Origin: Absidia repens
Lineage: Eukaryota; Mucoromycota; Mucoromycetes; Mucorales; Cunninghamellaceae
Direction of reading: 5' to 3'
DNA: 64,000 nucleotides
Assembly: GCA_002105175.1 (NCBI GenBank)
Contig: MCGE01000027.1
Coordinates: 476,496 to 540,495 of the forward strand
In this document: positions 1-11,924 of the stretch, piece by piece
Position numbering within the stretch: position 1 is the stretch's first letter
How the letters are laid out: each line of letters opens with the position of its first letter
Position numbers and translations under genes: made by a program
Notes under the pieces: generated by a model
Told to the model about the DNA's origin: nothing
What the model saw: the letters and a program-made list of their open reading frames with translations, nothing else
Databases searched by the model: none

Positions 1-342
1 TAAGTAATGCTATTATTCCGGCTAATTTGAGAGTGTTCCTGCCAAGCACTTGCTTTCTAACTCTGACCTGTCCTATGATTGCTTCGTCACACACCCTGTT
101 TGAGCCCAGTGAATAGTTAAAACTCCAGAAAGTTTCTTAATATCAAAGGTCACTATTTCTGTTTGGTCAATAAGCAGTATGGTAGATACGCTGCATTTAT
201 ATACTATGCAATTTTATTTTTATTTGTTTATTCTTAATTGGGGGGTATATATCCAGTTCTTTATTCCGTTACATATCGTGAAAAACAATGATAACAATTC
301 AGATGAAGATCAGTTTAGACTCCCAAAAATCTGCTCAATATA

Positions 343-415
<73 letters not shown>
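343..415. repeat. Hexanucleotide microsatellite (ACACAT)n
   Basis: About twelve near-perfect units of a 6-bp repeat are visible with no spacers. This is a simple tandem repeat, not a CRISPR-like array. Confidence 0.95.
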
Positions 416-680
416 AGAAAAATCATATCATTGAGATCTTCGATAATTTTATTTGGGTTGATATAAAATAAATTTAAATAAAATATAAAAAGCAAAAAAA
501 ATACAAAAAAGGAAGGTAAAATTGTTAATAAATATAGTGACAATAAAATACAGTGGGTCAGGATATACCGGATTGGATAAGCTATATAAAAGAATGAGGT
601 GAGTGAGTGAGTGAGGAGAGGGGGAGGGGGATGATAATAATAAATAATAATTGATAAAGTATAAAATATAATGACTATGT

Positions 681-691
681 AAAAAAAAAAA

Positions 692-732
<41 letters not shown>
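681..732. repeat. Poly-A followed by (GA)n
   Basis: A run of about 20 A is followed directly by a GA dinucleotide tract. It lies 3' of the F-BAR gene and may be transcribed in its 3' UTR as T/CT sequence. Confidence 0.9.
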
Positions 733-734
<2 letters not shown>

Positions 735-773
735 AAGAGACAGAGAAAGAGAGCAGGGTTGTAAATATTGTTC

Positions 774-3700
774 CTAGTTAAGAGACATGTAATTTCCAGG
801 TACCAATCCACGTTGTCGTCGTTTATCGTCTATGATTTCAGCTTCCCACCATCCATCAGGTTGCTTTCGAATCACTGCCAAGGAATCATTGGCTTGGAAT
901 GACAATTCGGAATCAATCTATAACATGAGAACGAAAAAAAAAAAAGATCAGCATTGTCAATACCCACTACTGATCCTATCTTATCCTTTTTTATAACTAT
1001 ACACTATTCTTACCTTGGCCTCATAGCTCCACATTGCACGGACTAAAAGTAAAAATAGATTTCCGTTAATATGCGTATTATAATTTTGTCATTTCCTTTT
1101 TTTTTTTTTTTTTTTTTTTTTGTGTGTGTATGTGTGTGTGTTTATGCCTACCTTTATGCTTGTATACGGTACCATCTGGTAAACGTAAACCATCATCAGC
1201 TGTTGTATTTTTGTCCTTTCTGAAGAAAATATTGTTGAATGAGAACCCGCTTTTTGGTGTTTCTTGTACTTGTTCCCCAGTGGTGTCAGTGTCAGTGGCG
1301 GTGGTTGCTGGCGTACTTCCATCGGCGTCCGTGCTGTCGTTGTTTTTGGTATCCGACATAGTGGTAGGGTCGGTTTCTGCTACCGGCTCCTTCTTCTTAT
1401 TCATATCATTGATGCTGGCGCTATCTTCCTCCAAAATAGTGACCGTTTCTTCACCAAAACCACGGGTGTTTTTCAAATCCGATGATGCAATGTAGTTGTC
1501 CTTTGCTGGCGGTTCTCGAGGTCCATTCACACTGTTGTATCGTTGAAGTCCAGATCGTGCTGGTGACGTTGGCGCACCTTCACCTTTCATATAATCCGTT
1601 GCCGCAGACCCTTCCAATTCACCCTGTCGTTGATCTTGCCATTCAGGAGGTCGAATGCCAATCCTTGCGCTAGAGTCCTGTGCCATAGTTTCAATACTTG
1701 CCAAAGATTGTGTCTGATTAAGCATTGGTTTTTGTGCCACAGGTTTCACCGACGACTGGTATGATGTATTCTTTGTTGGATGATAAGTTGGTGCAGTCGT
1801 AGAAGTTGGTTGGTATGGCGTTGTTGTGGCTACAATGGGACGATAGGGAGTTGTCGCCGTCGTGGGTGGTTGATAAGTTGATGTAGTTGGGGGTGCACCT
1901 GCTGTGGGTTGTTGGTAGGTCGCTGGTGCTACTGAAGACGGGTGATATGCAGCAGATGTTGAAATTGGAGGAGGTCTATATGCCGATGATGTAGCTGTAG
2001 GTGGTACATAAGCGGAAGCTGGCAATGTTGTGGTAGATTGGTACATCATTGGCGGATAAGTGGTCGGCTTTTGGCTGCCTGTCGATGTTGATAATGGTTT
2101 TTGAGTTCCTGCGACATCAATAGTAAGAGAACTGGTGGATGATGCCGCTGAAGGTGTCAGATGATAGAGAGATGAGCCGCTATTCCTTTTGGATGACGCA
2201 GGGTGAGACGAAGCATATTGCTCAGGAGGATATAAACTGGATGACGTTTGAGGTTGTGTTACTCCATAATATTGTTGTTGTTGGAGTGGTGGTGGATGTA
2301 CAGTAGGGTCCAGGTAACCGTTTTTGATCTTCTGATTGGTCGACGATAATGGTTGGGTCCCGGATGTCTGATTCGAAGTGATGGAGGCTCCAGTGTTAAT
2401 GTTGCTGCTAGTATTTGTTGTGGTATTGTTTGCTGTTCGGGCAGTTGCTGAAGGCCCTGTGCGCCTAGCTGATATTGTCCATTTTTCTTCTCGAGGTTTT
2501 GGTACACGCACAGGTCGTTTGGGTTCATCGTTATCGTCGCTATCATCGAGTGAATGTTGGGTTGCTCCTGATTGTCGCTGTGTTCGTTCCATTGCTGCTG
2601 CCGAAGAAGAAGAAGAGTTGCTGGTGTTTGAAAGTCGTTGGTTGGAAGAGGATGAGGCGATAGAAGGCATATTCATTCCTGAAGTATAACCATTCGTCAA
2701 TGTTGGTGATGACGATGAGTTTTGTTGAGGAGAGTGAGAAGCTGGCGATATTTCTTTTGTTGCATTGGCTACTGGCGTAATCATTTGTGGTGACATATTT
2801 GATGAAGATGATGACGGTGGTGAAGAATAGTTATTGGCGCTGTTTACTGCTGAGGAAGGTGGATCTAATGATGTCACGGATAGTTGGCGTTGGTGTTGGT
2901 CTTCATGTTGATTCTTATCCAAAGATCCCCTTGGTGTTGTCGCATTACTTTGGAAGGATGACTTTTTTGGCGATTGGTTACTATGATGAGATTGTTGGTC
3001 AAGTGAGCTTCGTTTCATGATACCGGAGTCAGACAACATGTTTTCCACTTCTTGATAAGCAAAGGTCATTGAGTCGTCGATGGCGGCACCAGGTGGAGAA
3101 GATTCATTTTGAGTTGATTTCGGCGAAGGGTATGGGTCTGATTGGTTGCCATTGATTGTGGTTGGAGACATTTTAACACTGGTACCATACTTGAGAATAA
3201 AATCGTTGATATCTTTTCTGACATCAGTTGCTTCCAAACCGGTTCGAATACCTTCACATCCCTAGAATAAAATGTAAGTATGGATATAGTAGATAGTTGG
3301 TAGAATGCTCATCTACTTACCCTATCGTCCACAATGTAAACACTCGACATCATATTGGCAAACCTATAAAAACACAGAAAATACCGTCAGGTTAGTAAAT
3401 TCTTCGTTGACATGCTGTCTTCACTATTTTCCCCTCTCTGCCTCAATATAAACGATACTTACGCCCATACGTTGCTACGGATAAAGTTTATTCGCCTTTC
3501 TTCCAGATCCTGATAAAGGTCGCAAGTGATTTTCCAATCCAGAGAAAACTTGTCTGTCACTTCTTGTAGAATTTCCACTGAGTGCTGCCAATCACGATCT
3601 ATTCAGCGTCGTACAAAGCCAAATAAATCAAAATGCAATTTAATACCTGGTATTCGCTGATCGTAAGATCCAAAATTACCTGCCAATGCCAAGGAATTTT

Positions 3701-4617
3701 TCACAGTTTCCACATCTTCACCATTCTAAGACGAAAAACAGGGATTAGTTTACTAAGTTTTAGTGCGTCACGTAGGTAAAATAGTACAGTACCTCTTGTT
3801 TTTGTTTCAAAAGCTCCTGTATTTCATCGTGGGCCTGTTTTGCCTAAGTATCGATAATAGTGTTTTGTGATCAGTCTAATAATCCTAGGTCCTTTTTTTT
3901 ATTTTATTGTTACTACAAGCGAGGTTCACTTACTTTTTCCACGTGAGTCTGGTGCATGTCTTTGAGGTGTTTTGAGTTTTCCATCTGGTGACTACGCTAT
4001 AAACGTAATCCAATAGCAATACCATTAGTTTTCGAAACCACAGAAGATATCCTACTTTTTACTTACAGCATTGATCAATTCACATTGCTCTTTTAAAAAA
4101 GAGGTCAAAGGAGCTTCCAAAGTGGTATTCAATTGTTCAGCCATATCAATATGAGCACGTGCCGTGGTTTCAAAGGCAAAGGGTATTCGTTGCATCGACA
4201 TCGCCAGTGTTCCTAATTCTATTTCGCCAAGCGTATAATGAGATAGCTCCAGTAGTCTTTCGCCATAGTCTTTTTCAATCTGGGCCCTATTGTTGAATAT
4301 AAAAGAATAGTCAGTAAAAATAGAAGCATCGCCTCAAAAGTACAGTCAGTAACAACTCTTCTATGTATATTATTTTGTTACCTAATTTCATATATCTTCT
4401 TCAGGTCTTGACATGTTTGTTCAGAATTGGTCAGTTTCTCGGTCAAAATATCTATACCACGATCTTCTTCGTCCTATGAAGATCATCAAAATCAAGAAGT
4501 GATCATATTAGTGCTTTGCGTATTATTATTTTTTGAAATATTCAGTAACCCAGTTCTCTACCGTTTATTATTTCTTACCCAAAACGAATCAGAAAAACGT
4601 AGCACGGTAGTAGCCAT
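774..4617 (-). CDS. Cdc15/Imp2/Hof1-type F-BAR and SH3 domain protein
   Basis: Eleven exons (4579-4617, 4382-4473, 4067-4286, 3934-3996, 3793-3843, 3647-3725, 3463-3598, 3321-3363, 1152-3261, 1014-1042, 774-917) sum to 3006 nt, giving 1001 aa. The N-terminal ~300 residues form an F-BAR domain with signatures such as LEKDYGERLLELSHY, DLEERRINFIRSNVWA and RKDINDFILKYGT. A ~650-residue disordered linker rich in Ser, Thr, Pro and Gln follows. The last ~55 residues are an SH3 domain with AMWSYEA, GWWEAE and GLVPGNYM. This order is that of fungal Cdc15, Imp2 and Hof1, which bind the plasma membrane at the division site and recruit contractile-ring and septum factors. The start was chosen because MATTVLRFSDSFW, joined to DEEDRGIDIL, matches the family N-terminus. 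The exact paralogue cannot be told from sequence alone. Confidence 0.9.
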
Positions 4618-4961
4618 AGTAGTATTTTGAGATATCTAAAAGGCAAAAAAAGAAAAGAGAAAAATAGAAAAAGAGGAGGAAACAAAAATAGTCTTTTTTT
4701 TTCAAATAAAAGATGAGAAAGTTTATTTTTGGAAACATATTCATTTGCCGACAGACTATCACTATCTGACATGAAGTATAAAATATATGGATCTTATAAA
4801 AATAATAAAAAAAAAAAAAAAGGAGGAAAGCGATGAGCAATGGATAGATAAAAAGTGAAGGGGAGTAGCTATATGAAATGACTAGTTTGACCAAAAAGCA
4901 ATAAAAAGAAAAAAATTAGTAAAAATCAAGCCAAACGTTATATTCTCTCCATGCAACATAC
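4618..4961. promoter_or_regulatory. Intergenic/promoter region of the F-BAR gene
   Basis: This AT-rich stretch between the start of the F-BAR gene and the stop of the YRA1-like gene must hold the F-BAR gene promoter and the YRA1 3' UTR, because both genes run on the minus strand. I see A-rich runs but no recognisable element. Confidence 0.5.
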
Positions 4962-6239
4962 CTATTCTGCCATGTAGGAATCCATGTCAGCATCTAAATC
5001 AGCTTGAGAGGCCTTGGGACGAGTTTCACGTTTAGGACGTCCACTGCCACTACGTTGGTTTTGTCCAGGTCGGCGACCACTTCGAGTAGTACCCACATTT
5101 CGATTTCTTCCAGTTTGATTTCTTGCAGGTTGGATTCGTCGGTTGATGGGTAAGGCACTTGCTACAGCTGCCGGTAAGTCTGCAAAAGCAATTCGCATTG
5201 GGCGACCTATAAGAGCATAAACAAGATCAGAACATGTACCTTTTTTGACAATCATCATCGTTTTTTTTTCCGGTTTACCATCCAATTGCACGTTATTATA
5301 GGTGTTTCGTGCACGTTCCGCATCGTTCGCTTGAGCATAGACAATATCAGCAACACCAGATGATTTTCCAGTGGGGGCTAAGTGGATGAAAGCACGCTTC
5401 ACGTTACCCATTTGCCCAAATAGATCCTAACGAAAGACAGATCAATAAATGGTTAGCATCATGATGATATAAATGGAATGATCGCAACTTACATAAAGAT
5501 CCTTTTCGGTTACATTTTGGTGAAGATTTGAGACAAGTAGACTGTTTCTTGGACCACGAGGGGCGGGAGTTTGACTTTTTCGAACGGGTCCACCAGTAGT
5601 TGATCGACGGTTTTGTTGCTGTAAATGATAAGACGATGACAAAATAAAAAGGTAGAAAGAATGAGTATAATTGTTTGTTGAATATAGGGGGGATGAAAAA
5701 GGGAAGGAGGACGAAGGTTGAAATAAATGAGAATCCAAAGAGAAGTAGAGCAAAAAAAGACGAAGGACTAAAGAATGCCGTCGCCAACGTGGCATCCATC
5801 CACCAATACACCAAAAACAATACCACACAACATAAAAATAGAAGCACGCCCGCATCATCCCACATACAAGCTGCAGTTGCTATCCCTGTGTTATCGTCTT
5901 CCACTATTCGACGTTCCATGTTGTTGATCAAAAGGAGGGAGTATTGCCAAAAGATCAACCAACGTGTTTTTTTCCCATTTTCACACAATCAATACCCATA
6001 AAAACGCATCCTTCGGACCATCAGCCTTTTTTTTTTTTTTTTTTTTTTTGCTTGCTTCACTTCAGTCAACCCCAAAGAATAGAAGAGAGGGAGAGTGGAA
6101 ACATTCAAGAAGAAAATTGATTGGGACATACCGTTTGGCCTCTGCCAGCACCCTGTCGCTTGTTGACACCACCGGCGGTCTTGTTTCTGCGCTTGTTAAC
6201 AGAGATAACTTCATCGAGAGCCATGTCAAGGGAGGACAT
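4962..6239 (-). CDS. YRA1: mRNA export adaptor Yra1/ALYREF (THO complex subunit 4-like)
   Basis: Four exons (6132-6239, 5493-5618, 5279-5426, 4962-5206) give 627 nt and 208 aa. The N-terminus MSSLDMALDEVI is the UAP56-binding motif of the REF/ALY family. An Arg/Gly-rich stretch follows, then one RRM (SLLVSNLHQNVTEKDLYDLF as RNP2 side, SGVADIVYA as RNP1 side), a second RG-rich region, and a C-terminal motif ADLDADMDSYM matching the family's second helicase-binding box. The protein should act in the nucleus, linking spliced mRNA to the export receptor. The first intron (5619-6131) is 513 nt while the other two are about 70 nt. A donor-like GTATGT follows the TAG stop directly; I take it as 3' UTR. 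Confidence 0.95.
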
Positions 6240-7299
6240 TGTTTAGAATAATATTTTGTTGATGACAGAAAAAAAAAAAAAGAGAGAGTATAGGTGAAGA
6301 TTTGAAAGAAAGGCGAAGAAAAAGGAAGAAAAACATCCGTCAACCTAAAATACGTAATGTTCTCTGAGTTTTAAATGAATCCCTCTGCCTAATTGGTTCG
6401 CCTATTTACGATCGACCAATTCGCATGTCTTGGTCAACCCAGTTTAGCTCACACCCAGATTTGGGTCCTCTCCTAGAAACTATAGAGTACTTGTTGTTTT
6501 TTTTCTTGTCAATTCTTATCCAGTATTTCTGTTTTCGAATCATTTATTTTCTCGTGAGTCCAGTGTTAGCTTCATCTACGTACAAAACAGAGATAGGCCA
6601 GAACGTAAATGCTCGGTCTCGTGAAATGCATAATTTTTCTGATTAATCTCTAATAAACACAGTCTATTTGGAGTCAAAAATGAATCACAACTTATCTTGG
6701 ACACCTTCATTAGGCCAAGCATCATGTTGGGTTCAAAAAAAGAAATACTGTACTGTTTCGACTCTTTTCGATGTGTTTCAATCTTCGTGCTTAAATGTAA
6801 GACAAATTCCTGACCAAAAATCATTTCGGTCGTAAAAAGTAGGTGGAGTCATGCAAGAAATGTTTGAAAAAGTTCCTGTATTACACTTGATATGACTCTT
6901 GGGGTGACCATGACGAAATAATTCTAAATGACTGGCGTTTGTATGTATGGGCGGAATTGCACAATACTGGGGGAAAAAATGAAAGACAGAGGCATCTGGC
7001 AATATATGATAAAGGTAGAGAGGCTTTTGCTCTTAGTAAAATATGAATATGTATAGAGGCATGCAAGCAACTCAGCACTAATATTAAAGGAAAAACAGCT
7101 ATGTATAATAGGCAACGCATGCTAATAATGTATTGAGCTTTGTTTCTTTAATAAGTGAGCACTGAGCGTGACATTTGACTGAAATCCCATCACACCCAAT
7201 CCATCTTTCATACACATACACCAGCCCCTTTTCGCTACAGGCACACATGTACTGTAATGGGCAATGGGGCCATACTCATTTGACAAGACAGATTAACAC
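6240..7299. other. Intergenic, YRA1 upstream region
   Basis: It contains the YRA1 promoter and leader near 6240-6420. Beyond that I find no open frame with domain-like composition and no RNA gene. The minus-strand ORFs here are short and not conserved-looking. Confidence 0.5.
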
Positions 7300-7580
7300 A
7301 TGAGAGACTAATAGTATAAAGAGAAGATATATTTTATTGAGTTGTAGATACAAACTATGATCAGTAATACTAAGCTAAGCTATTGATAGTTTCATGACAA
7401 TGTTCTAAAGTGAAGACTAATCTAAAGGCATTCCCAAATCACAAATCCCAAATGAAAGGGCTTCCCCATGGTATTTGTATTGCATTTTCCAAATGCCTCT
7501 GAATCAAGTTATAATACTAATCCAAGATCACCATCGCTTCATTGAAGAAAGAAAAAATAAGAGAAAAGAAAAAGAAAACA
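7300..7580 (-). repeat. Dispersed intergenic repeat, copy 1 (short)
   Basis: This copy carries the family core (AATGAAAGGGCTTCCCCATG at 7451-7470 on the plus strand) and the conserved block ending in AATAAAATATAT when read on the minus strand. It is more diverged than copies 3, 5 and 6 and lacks the distal ~700 bp. Strand is given as the direction of the AATAAA signal. Confidence 0.75.
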
Positions 7581-7721
7581 CAAATCGTCGAAAAAATAAA
7601 AAATGAAGAGAAAATAGCGGAGTTTATGCGAGATACGTTAAAATTAAAAAAAAAGAACGAGTTTTTTATTTCGGTTTATACAAAATGTAAGTTCATCACC
7701 ACAATAATAAAATCATTGGAT

Positions 7722-8291
7722 TTAAGCATCGGTTTCGATGACGTTACGTTCAGAGACATAGATACCATCCAAGAACTTACGGATATCCTTGTTCTTGACC
7801 AAACAGGATTGTTGGATATCAGCAGCACATTGGGAGACAGCTTCCAAATCATTACCAGTCAAAGTCAATTCATCCTTTTGGTTAGTGGAGGCAGCAACAG
7901 TGACACCTTCACGCATTTGGACACGGAAAACGACCTTTTGACCCAAGAAGTTACGGATTTCGACATCCTTACCGTCGTTGTTGATGATACAGTTGATGGG
8001 GAAATGCGCATAAACGTAACGCATCTTGTATTGAAAACCCTTGGTAACACCAGTGATCATGTTGTTGACGAGAGAACGGACAGTGCGGATACAGGCGATG
8101 TGCTTACGGCCACCGTGGTACACGACAAACTTGAGCTTGTCCTTACCGACGAACTTGATTTCAATGTTCAAGTGACGAAGGTTCTTGTTCAAGGTACCGC
8201 GAGGACCAGTAACAGTGACATCACGGGCCTTGATGGAGACCTTGACACCTTGGGGGATAATGAGTTCGTCGTCTTGGTAAATATCCTTCAT
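7722..8291 (-). CDS. RPL9: 60S ribosomal protein uL6 (L9)
   Basis: A single 189-aa coding exon matches eukaryotic uL6 over its full length. Diagnostic stretches are [40 protein letters not shown] and the C-terminal [15 protein letters not shown]. uL6 lies near the sarcin-ricin loop of the large subunit. A leader intron lies upstream: the acceptor is five bases before the ATG and a GTAAGT donor is at 8494-8499, so the intron spans about 8297-8499. That intron contains long CATC arrays. A 321-aa ORF on the opposite strand is a shadow. Confidence 0.97.
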   Translation of the reverse strand: MKDIYQDDELIIPQGVKVSIKARDVTVTGPRGTLNKNLRHLNIEIKFVGKDKLKFVVYHGGRKHIACIRTVRSLVNNMITGVTKGFQYKMRYVYAHFPINCIINNDGKDVEIRNFLGQKVVFRVQMREGVTVAASTNQKDELTLTGNDLEAVSQCAADIQQSCLVKNKDIRKFLDGIYVSERNVIETDA

Positions 8292-8296
8292 GTTTC

Positions 8297-8499
8297 CTGT
8301 ATGTCAAAAAAAAAAAAAAAAAAGGCTGTCAAAATTCAGCTGATCCATCCATCTGTTTACCGATATTTGTCAATCTATCTAATCAATCCCCTTCATCTAT
8401 ACTATCCATCCATCCAATTATTCATCATCTATTATCCATCCATCCATCCATCCAATGCTTCTCGATTATGCGTGCCAATTTCTTTTCACAATTACTTAC
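8297..8499 (-). other. RPL9 leader intron with CATC/GATG arrays
   Basis: It is bounded by GTAAGT and CAG on the minus strand, with a poly-T tract before the acceptor. ATCC tetramers run in clusters over about 8343-8456 on the plus strand. This is one of seven such arrays in first introns of ribosomal protein genes in this window. Confidence 0.75.
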
Positions 8500-9218
8500 C
8501 AAAATGATCACTGAGGTGTGTATAATAAAAAAGAAAAAGATAAGAACAATGGAAAGCTTGTATTAAACTTTACCCCTGGCGGCCGAAACTCCGCCGAGTA
8601 AATCTCAAATAATGCCACACGAAATCTACATTAACCTGCCATTGTTTATTTCAGGTGATCACCATAATTATCATCACTCAAATGACTATAAACATACTAC
8701 TCCCGTGATCACTTTATTTATGAAACACAATGACGATTCATTATTGTACTAATAAAACTAGTAAATGCTTCATGATGACATTAAGAATTGATCCTATTTA
8801 TTCTTCTTTGCTGTCGTCATTGTTTTCATTTTCTTTTTCTTTTTTTTTTTTTAATTCATCGAAACCCATATGCTTTTACTTATAACTATTGAAGTCATAT
8901 CTCCTTTCTTCATATGAGAATGGTATTTGATCCTATTTATTTTCGCGTGAATGATATTCAGAGTCCGCTGACAGTAACCCTACTCCATTTGTTTCTTTTT
9001 TTTTTTTTTTTATTAGATATCACGAGAATCTATTTATTTGAAATCACCCAGCCAATGCAAAAAAAGAAAATATATTTCGAGTGGTTGTCCCACTTATTGA
9101 CCACATGCACAAAAGAACAACATGTTGCACCGTGTAAAGTAAATAAATACACGAAAATCATTCATTTTGTACTTCTTTCTCTTCGTCTAATTTTTCCCAA
9201 CAGACTCACTTATTTCCA
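8500..9218. promoter_or_regulatory. Divergent intergenic region, RPL9 / small Pro-Tyr protein
   Basis: The RPL9 leader exon and promoter lie at the left, including a GC-rich patch with CTGGCGGCCGAAACTCCGCC near 8576-8596. The right side must hold the promoter of the plus-strand gene. T-rich runs are present at about 8838-8852 and 8995-9012. I see no gene in between. Confidence 0.5.
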
Positions 9219-9675
9219 ATGTCTTATTACCCAAACAGTAAGTAATTTTTGATAATAATGTATGATCATGAATTGTCCTCAACTAAACTATCAAACCTTT
9301 CACAGTTTCGCCTAACTACTACAATAGTTACTCACCAGTTTCAATGTATGGAGGCGAGCCTTATGATCCTTATGGTGGGAACAGTTTTTCTCCTGGACCA
9401 GCCCCACCCCACCAATGCAGCAATATCCAATGAGTCCTTATCCGTATCCACCATCCCCAAGTTACATGCCTTACTATAACTATTATCGTGAGCCCAATGT
9501 ATTAAATCGACTATTGAATCGAACACGGTATGGCACAGGCTCTTACTTTGGCAACCCTTATTTGCACACAAGAGTCACTTTCGATCCTCAAGGGAACCGA
9601 ATCTGGCCCGAAGGAAATTATGTCAGTTCTGTCAAGGATTTGTGGAAAACAAGTGACCCTTATGCAAGCCCTTAA
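9219..9675 (+). CDS. Small Pro/Tyr-rich protein, unrecognised, with an apparent frameshift
   Basis: Exon 1 (9219-9237) encodes MSYYPN and exon 2 starts at 9306 after a short GTAAGT..CAG intron. The first frame reads SPNYYNSYSP.. to a P-rich stretch and stops at about 9434. A second frame, open from about 9412 to 9675, continues in the same style (MQQYPMSPYPYPPSPSYMPY) and ends TSDPYASP. The frames differ by one missing base. The join falls in the C-runs at 9402-9410, and one extra base there would give a 129-aa protein. The N-terminal half is low complexity; the C-terminal half (RLLNRTRYGTGSYFGNPY, TFDPQGNRIWPEGN) looks like a folded domain that I do not recognise. Confidence 0.6.
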
Positions 9676-10037
9676 TTCATTTATATTGTTAATAATGATG
9701 ATGGTGAAAAAAAGTTGATGATGACGATAAGATGACAATCCCCATCCTCGTATGTTTTAAATTATCAAGTGGGGACCCATCCAACTATAGATATATTTTT
9801 TATTATTATTAAACTCCGCCGTCTGCAGCGTAGCTAAAAATCAAAAAAAAAAAAGAAACCATGGATTTTTTTTTTTTTATTTTTTCTCCTTTCTTTTTCT
9901 CACTTCTCCACTTTATCATTTTATATTTTACCTACGACCATTCTTTACATATACTTCCTTATCTCCCTATTATTTATTCCTTTCTTTTTTTTTTTCTGTA
10001 AATAAACAGCATACACACATTTCAACTCCCAATTCAA
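9676..10037. other. Intergenic, T-rich
   Basis: This is the downstream region of the small Pro/Tyr gene with several long T runs. No gene or RNA was seen. Confidence 0.5.
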
Positions 10038-11100
10038 TTATGCTTATCGTCACGAAAGGGAGACCTTACGATGCGTGTCTATTACAATTGACAACCTCCT
10101 CAATGCCAGATGGGCAACCTCCTCGACCTATAGTACAGACCTGTCATCCTCACGACTAAGGAAAAACGATGAACTTGGTTTTGGAAATTTATTGGCTTTA
10201 TTGGAACACCCCTAAGAACTTTTCAGCCAACAAGACAAAAACACACCAACAACAATATCATTCAACGTTACCATGGTTGAGAGTTGACGCATATTGCAAC
10301 TCTGGATACTTTTCCTACATAGCCGCAAGGTAAGGTTACAACTATAAAATAGAAGTGGTGATATTTATTGATGAATTACTTGCATAATTTGACTCAATGT
10401 TTTCTTTTATTGCTGTAGCGTTTTGTACCGGAAGCATGATCAGGACGATCCAATCTGAGCTTGACCGGACTAAACCCTTACATATCATGTGAACAGCATG
10501 GATTCAACTCTTGGAATGAAAGGTAACGTTCACAAGAGAAAAACAATCATCTGTCTACGGTTTTTACTAATAGCAGTAGTCTTTACTTCACCCCTCCCCT
10601 CCCCTCCCGTTCAACCGTGTGTTGATATTTAGTGAATCTCAAATCAGAACAATACAATGTGGATACGGCAAGCGGGTCAACAAACGTACGATTGAGTTGG
10701 AGTCATCAGTGGCTGCTATATGGAAACAAGGCAATGGAACACACCAGAAAAAGCTTTTTTTATTATCGATATCGCTGGCGGACAAGGGGGATGGGAATAA
10801 TTGACGGCAACCTTATTGCACAGCTCTGGTACTACACGTGGATTAGATGACCTGCTCGCTTCGTTACTGATGTCAACAATATCAAGGCGTCGTTTTTTTT
10901 TTTTTTAATATATCTTCGATCACAATCATGGAGCTCAGTAGATGCATTTGATCGGAGATCTGCGCAAATTCCACTAACCCTACATCTGTACGGTCGATGG
11001 CCAATCTGTTGTTAGAATCATGTTACCGACCATTGACAGTTTGTAGCTATATTTGGATCATGGTGACGCTTTTTCGGTACGTATAAAAGAATTGCGGGGA
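10038..11100 (+). pseudogene. Possible decayed multi-exon gene, unrecognised
   Basis: Several protein-like open stretches follow one another on the plus strand but are broken by stops or frame changes. One begins at an ATG near 10038 (MLIVTKGRPYDACLLQL), meets one stop, then stays open to a GTAAGG-like donor near 10331. Intron-like gaps (about 10331-10419 and 10522-10632) end in TAG. Later stretches include YNVDTASGSTNVRLSWSHQW and SVDAFDRRSAQIPLTLHLY. I do not recognise a family. It could be a decayed gene, or a spliced non-coding RNA with chance ORFs. Confidence 0.25.
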
Positions 11101-11893
11101 ATGATTGAAATAGATAAAAAGAAAAGGGAGAGACAGGAAAGGGGGGGATGAGGAAAAGAATATAGACAAAAGAATTGAAAACTTATCTTATTCTTATTTA
11201 TTAGTAATCTAAACAAACAATGGATAGACCGTATTGGAATTAAAAGAAAAAAGAAGAAGCTGACAACTTTGGCAACTACATGGATCGACCGCAAGGTATG
11301 TGCGTGGTGGCTCTTGCTATCACATGCATTGTGGCAACTCATGGGTTCTCCTCAAACTTCGAATGGCCTGACAACGATAGCAATATGATTAGATTAGATT
11401 ATTATTAGTTTGACTAGAATTTGCATGACGATTTGTTGCTCCTATAGTTGAGGGGAAGATTATGTATCATAATAAAATATATTGATTTGCCTTTGATATA
11501 TCCATCATGTGTTTGATTGATAGATAATGATAGTGGGTAGATGATGGAATGATGTAGAAGGTGACTTTAACATTGAAAAAGGGGTCGTGACGTACAAAAG
11601 CTTTGAATAAGCCCTTTTTTTTTTTTTTTTTTTGCTCAATGATTATTAAAGTTCCCATAAATAAAGCCTATAGTTAAATGCAGATTATTCTACCACAGAT
11701 CTCATTTTGCTCTCTAAGTTTAGATTCAATACAACATATTGATGACGATCCATGACATGCCAATTTGCATGAACCAGCGGAATTTGAAAAGTAAACAACT
11801 TGTTGGCAAAAGAGATGCTGCCAAGCGTGTTCCATCATCATGATATAATGATTGGGGAACATCGATCTTATCTCTACGTGTTATATAGATATA

Positions 11894-11924
<31 letters not shown>

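Larger units (their letters stand above)
1..773. other. Intergenic, downstream of the F-BAR gene
   Basis: I see no supportable gene here. The stretch holds a hexanucleotide array near its middle and a poly-A/GA tract just before the stop codon of the next gene, which probably lies in that gene's 3' UTR. ORFs called across these tracts are translated simple repeats. Confidence 0.6.

Noticed and set aside
310..811. Minus-strand ORFs of 77 and 120 aa
   Set aside because: They translate the hexanucleotide array and the GA/poly-A tract, so their length comes from simple repeats.
7542..8507. 321-aa plus-strand ORF
   Set aside because: It is the antisense shadow of the uL6 coding exon and its repeat-rich leader intron.
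9331..9385. A ~47-nt intron that would also fix the frame of the small Pro/Tyr gene
   Set aside because: Removing it discards in-style Y/P/G residues and leaves an atypical FFSW segment; a missing base in the C run is simpler.
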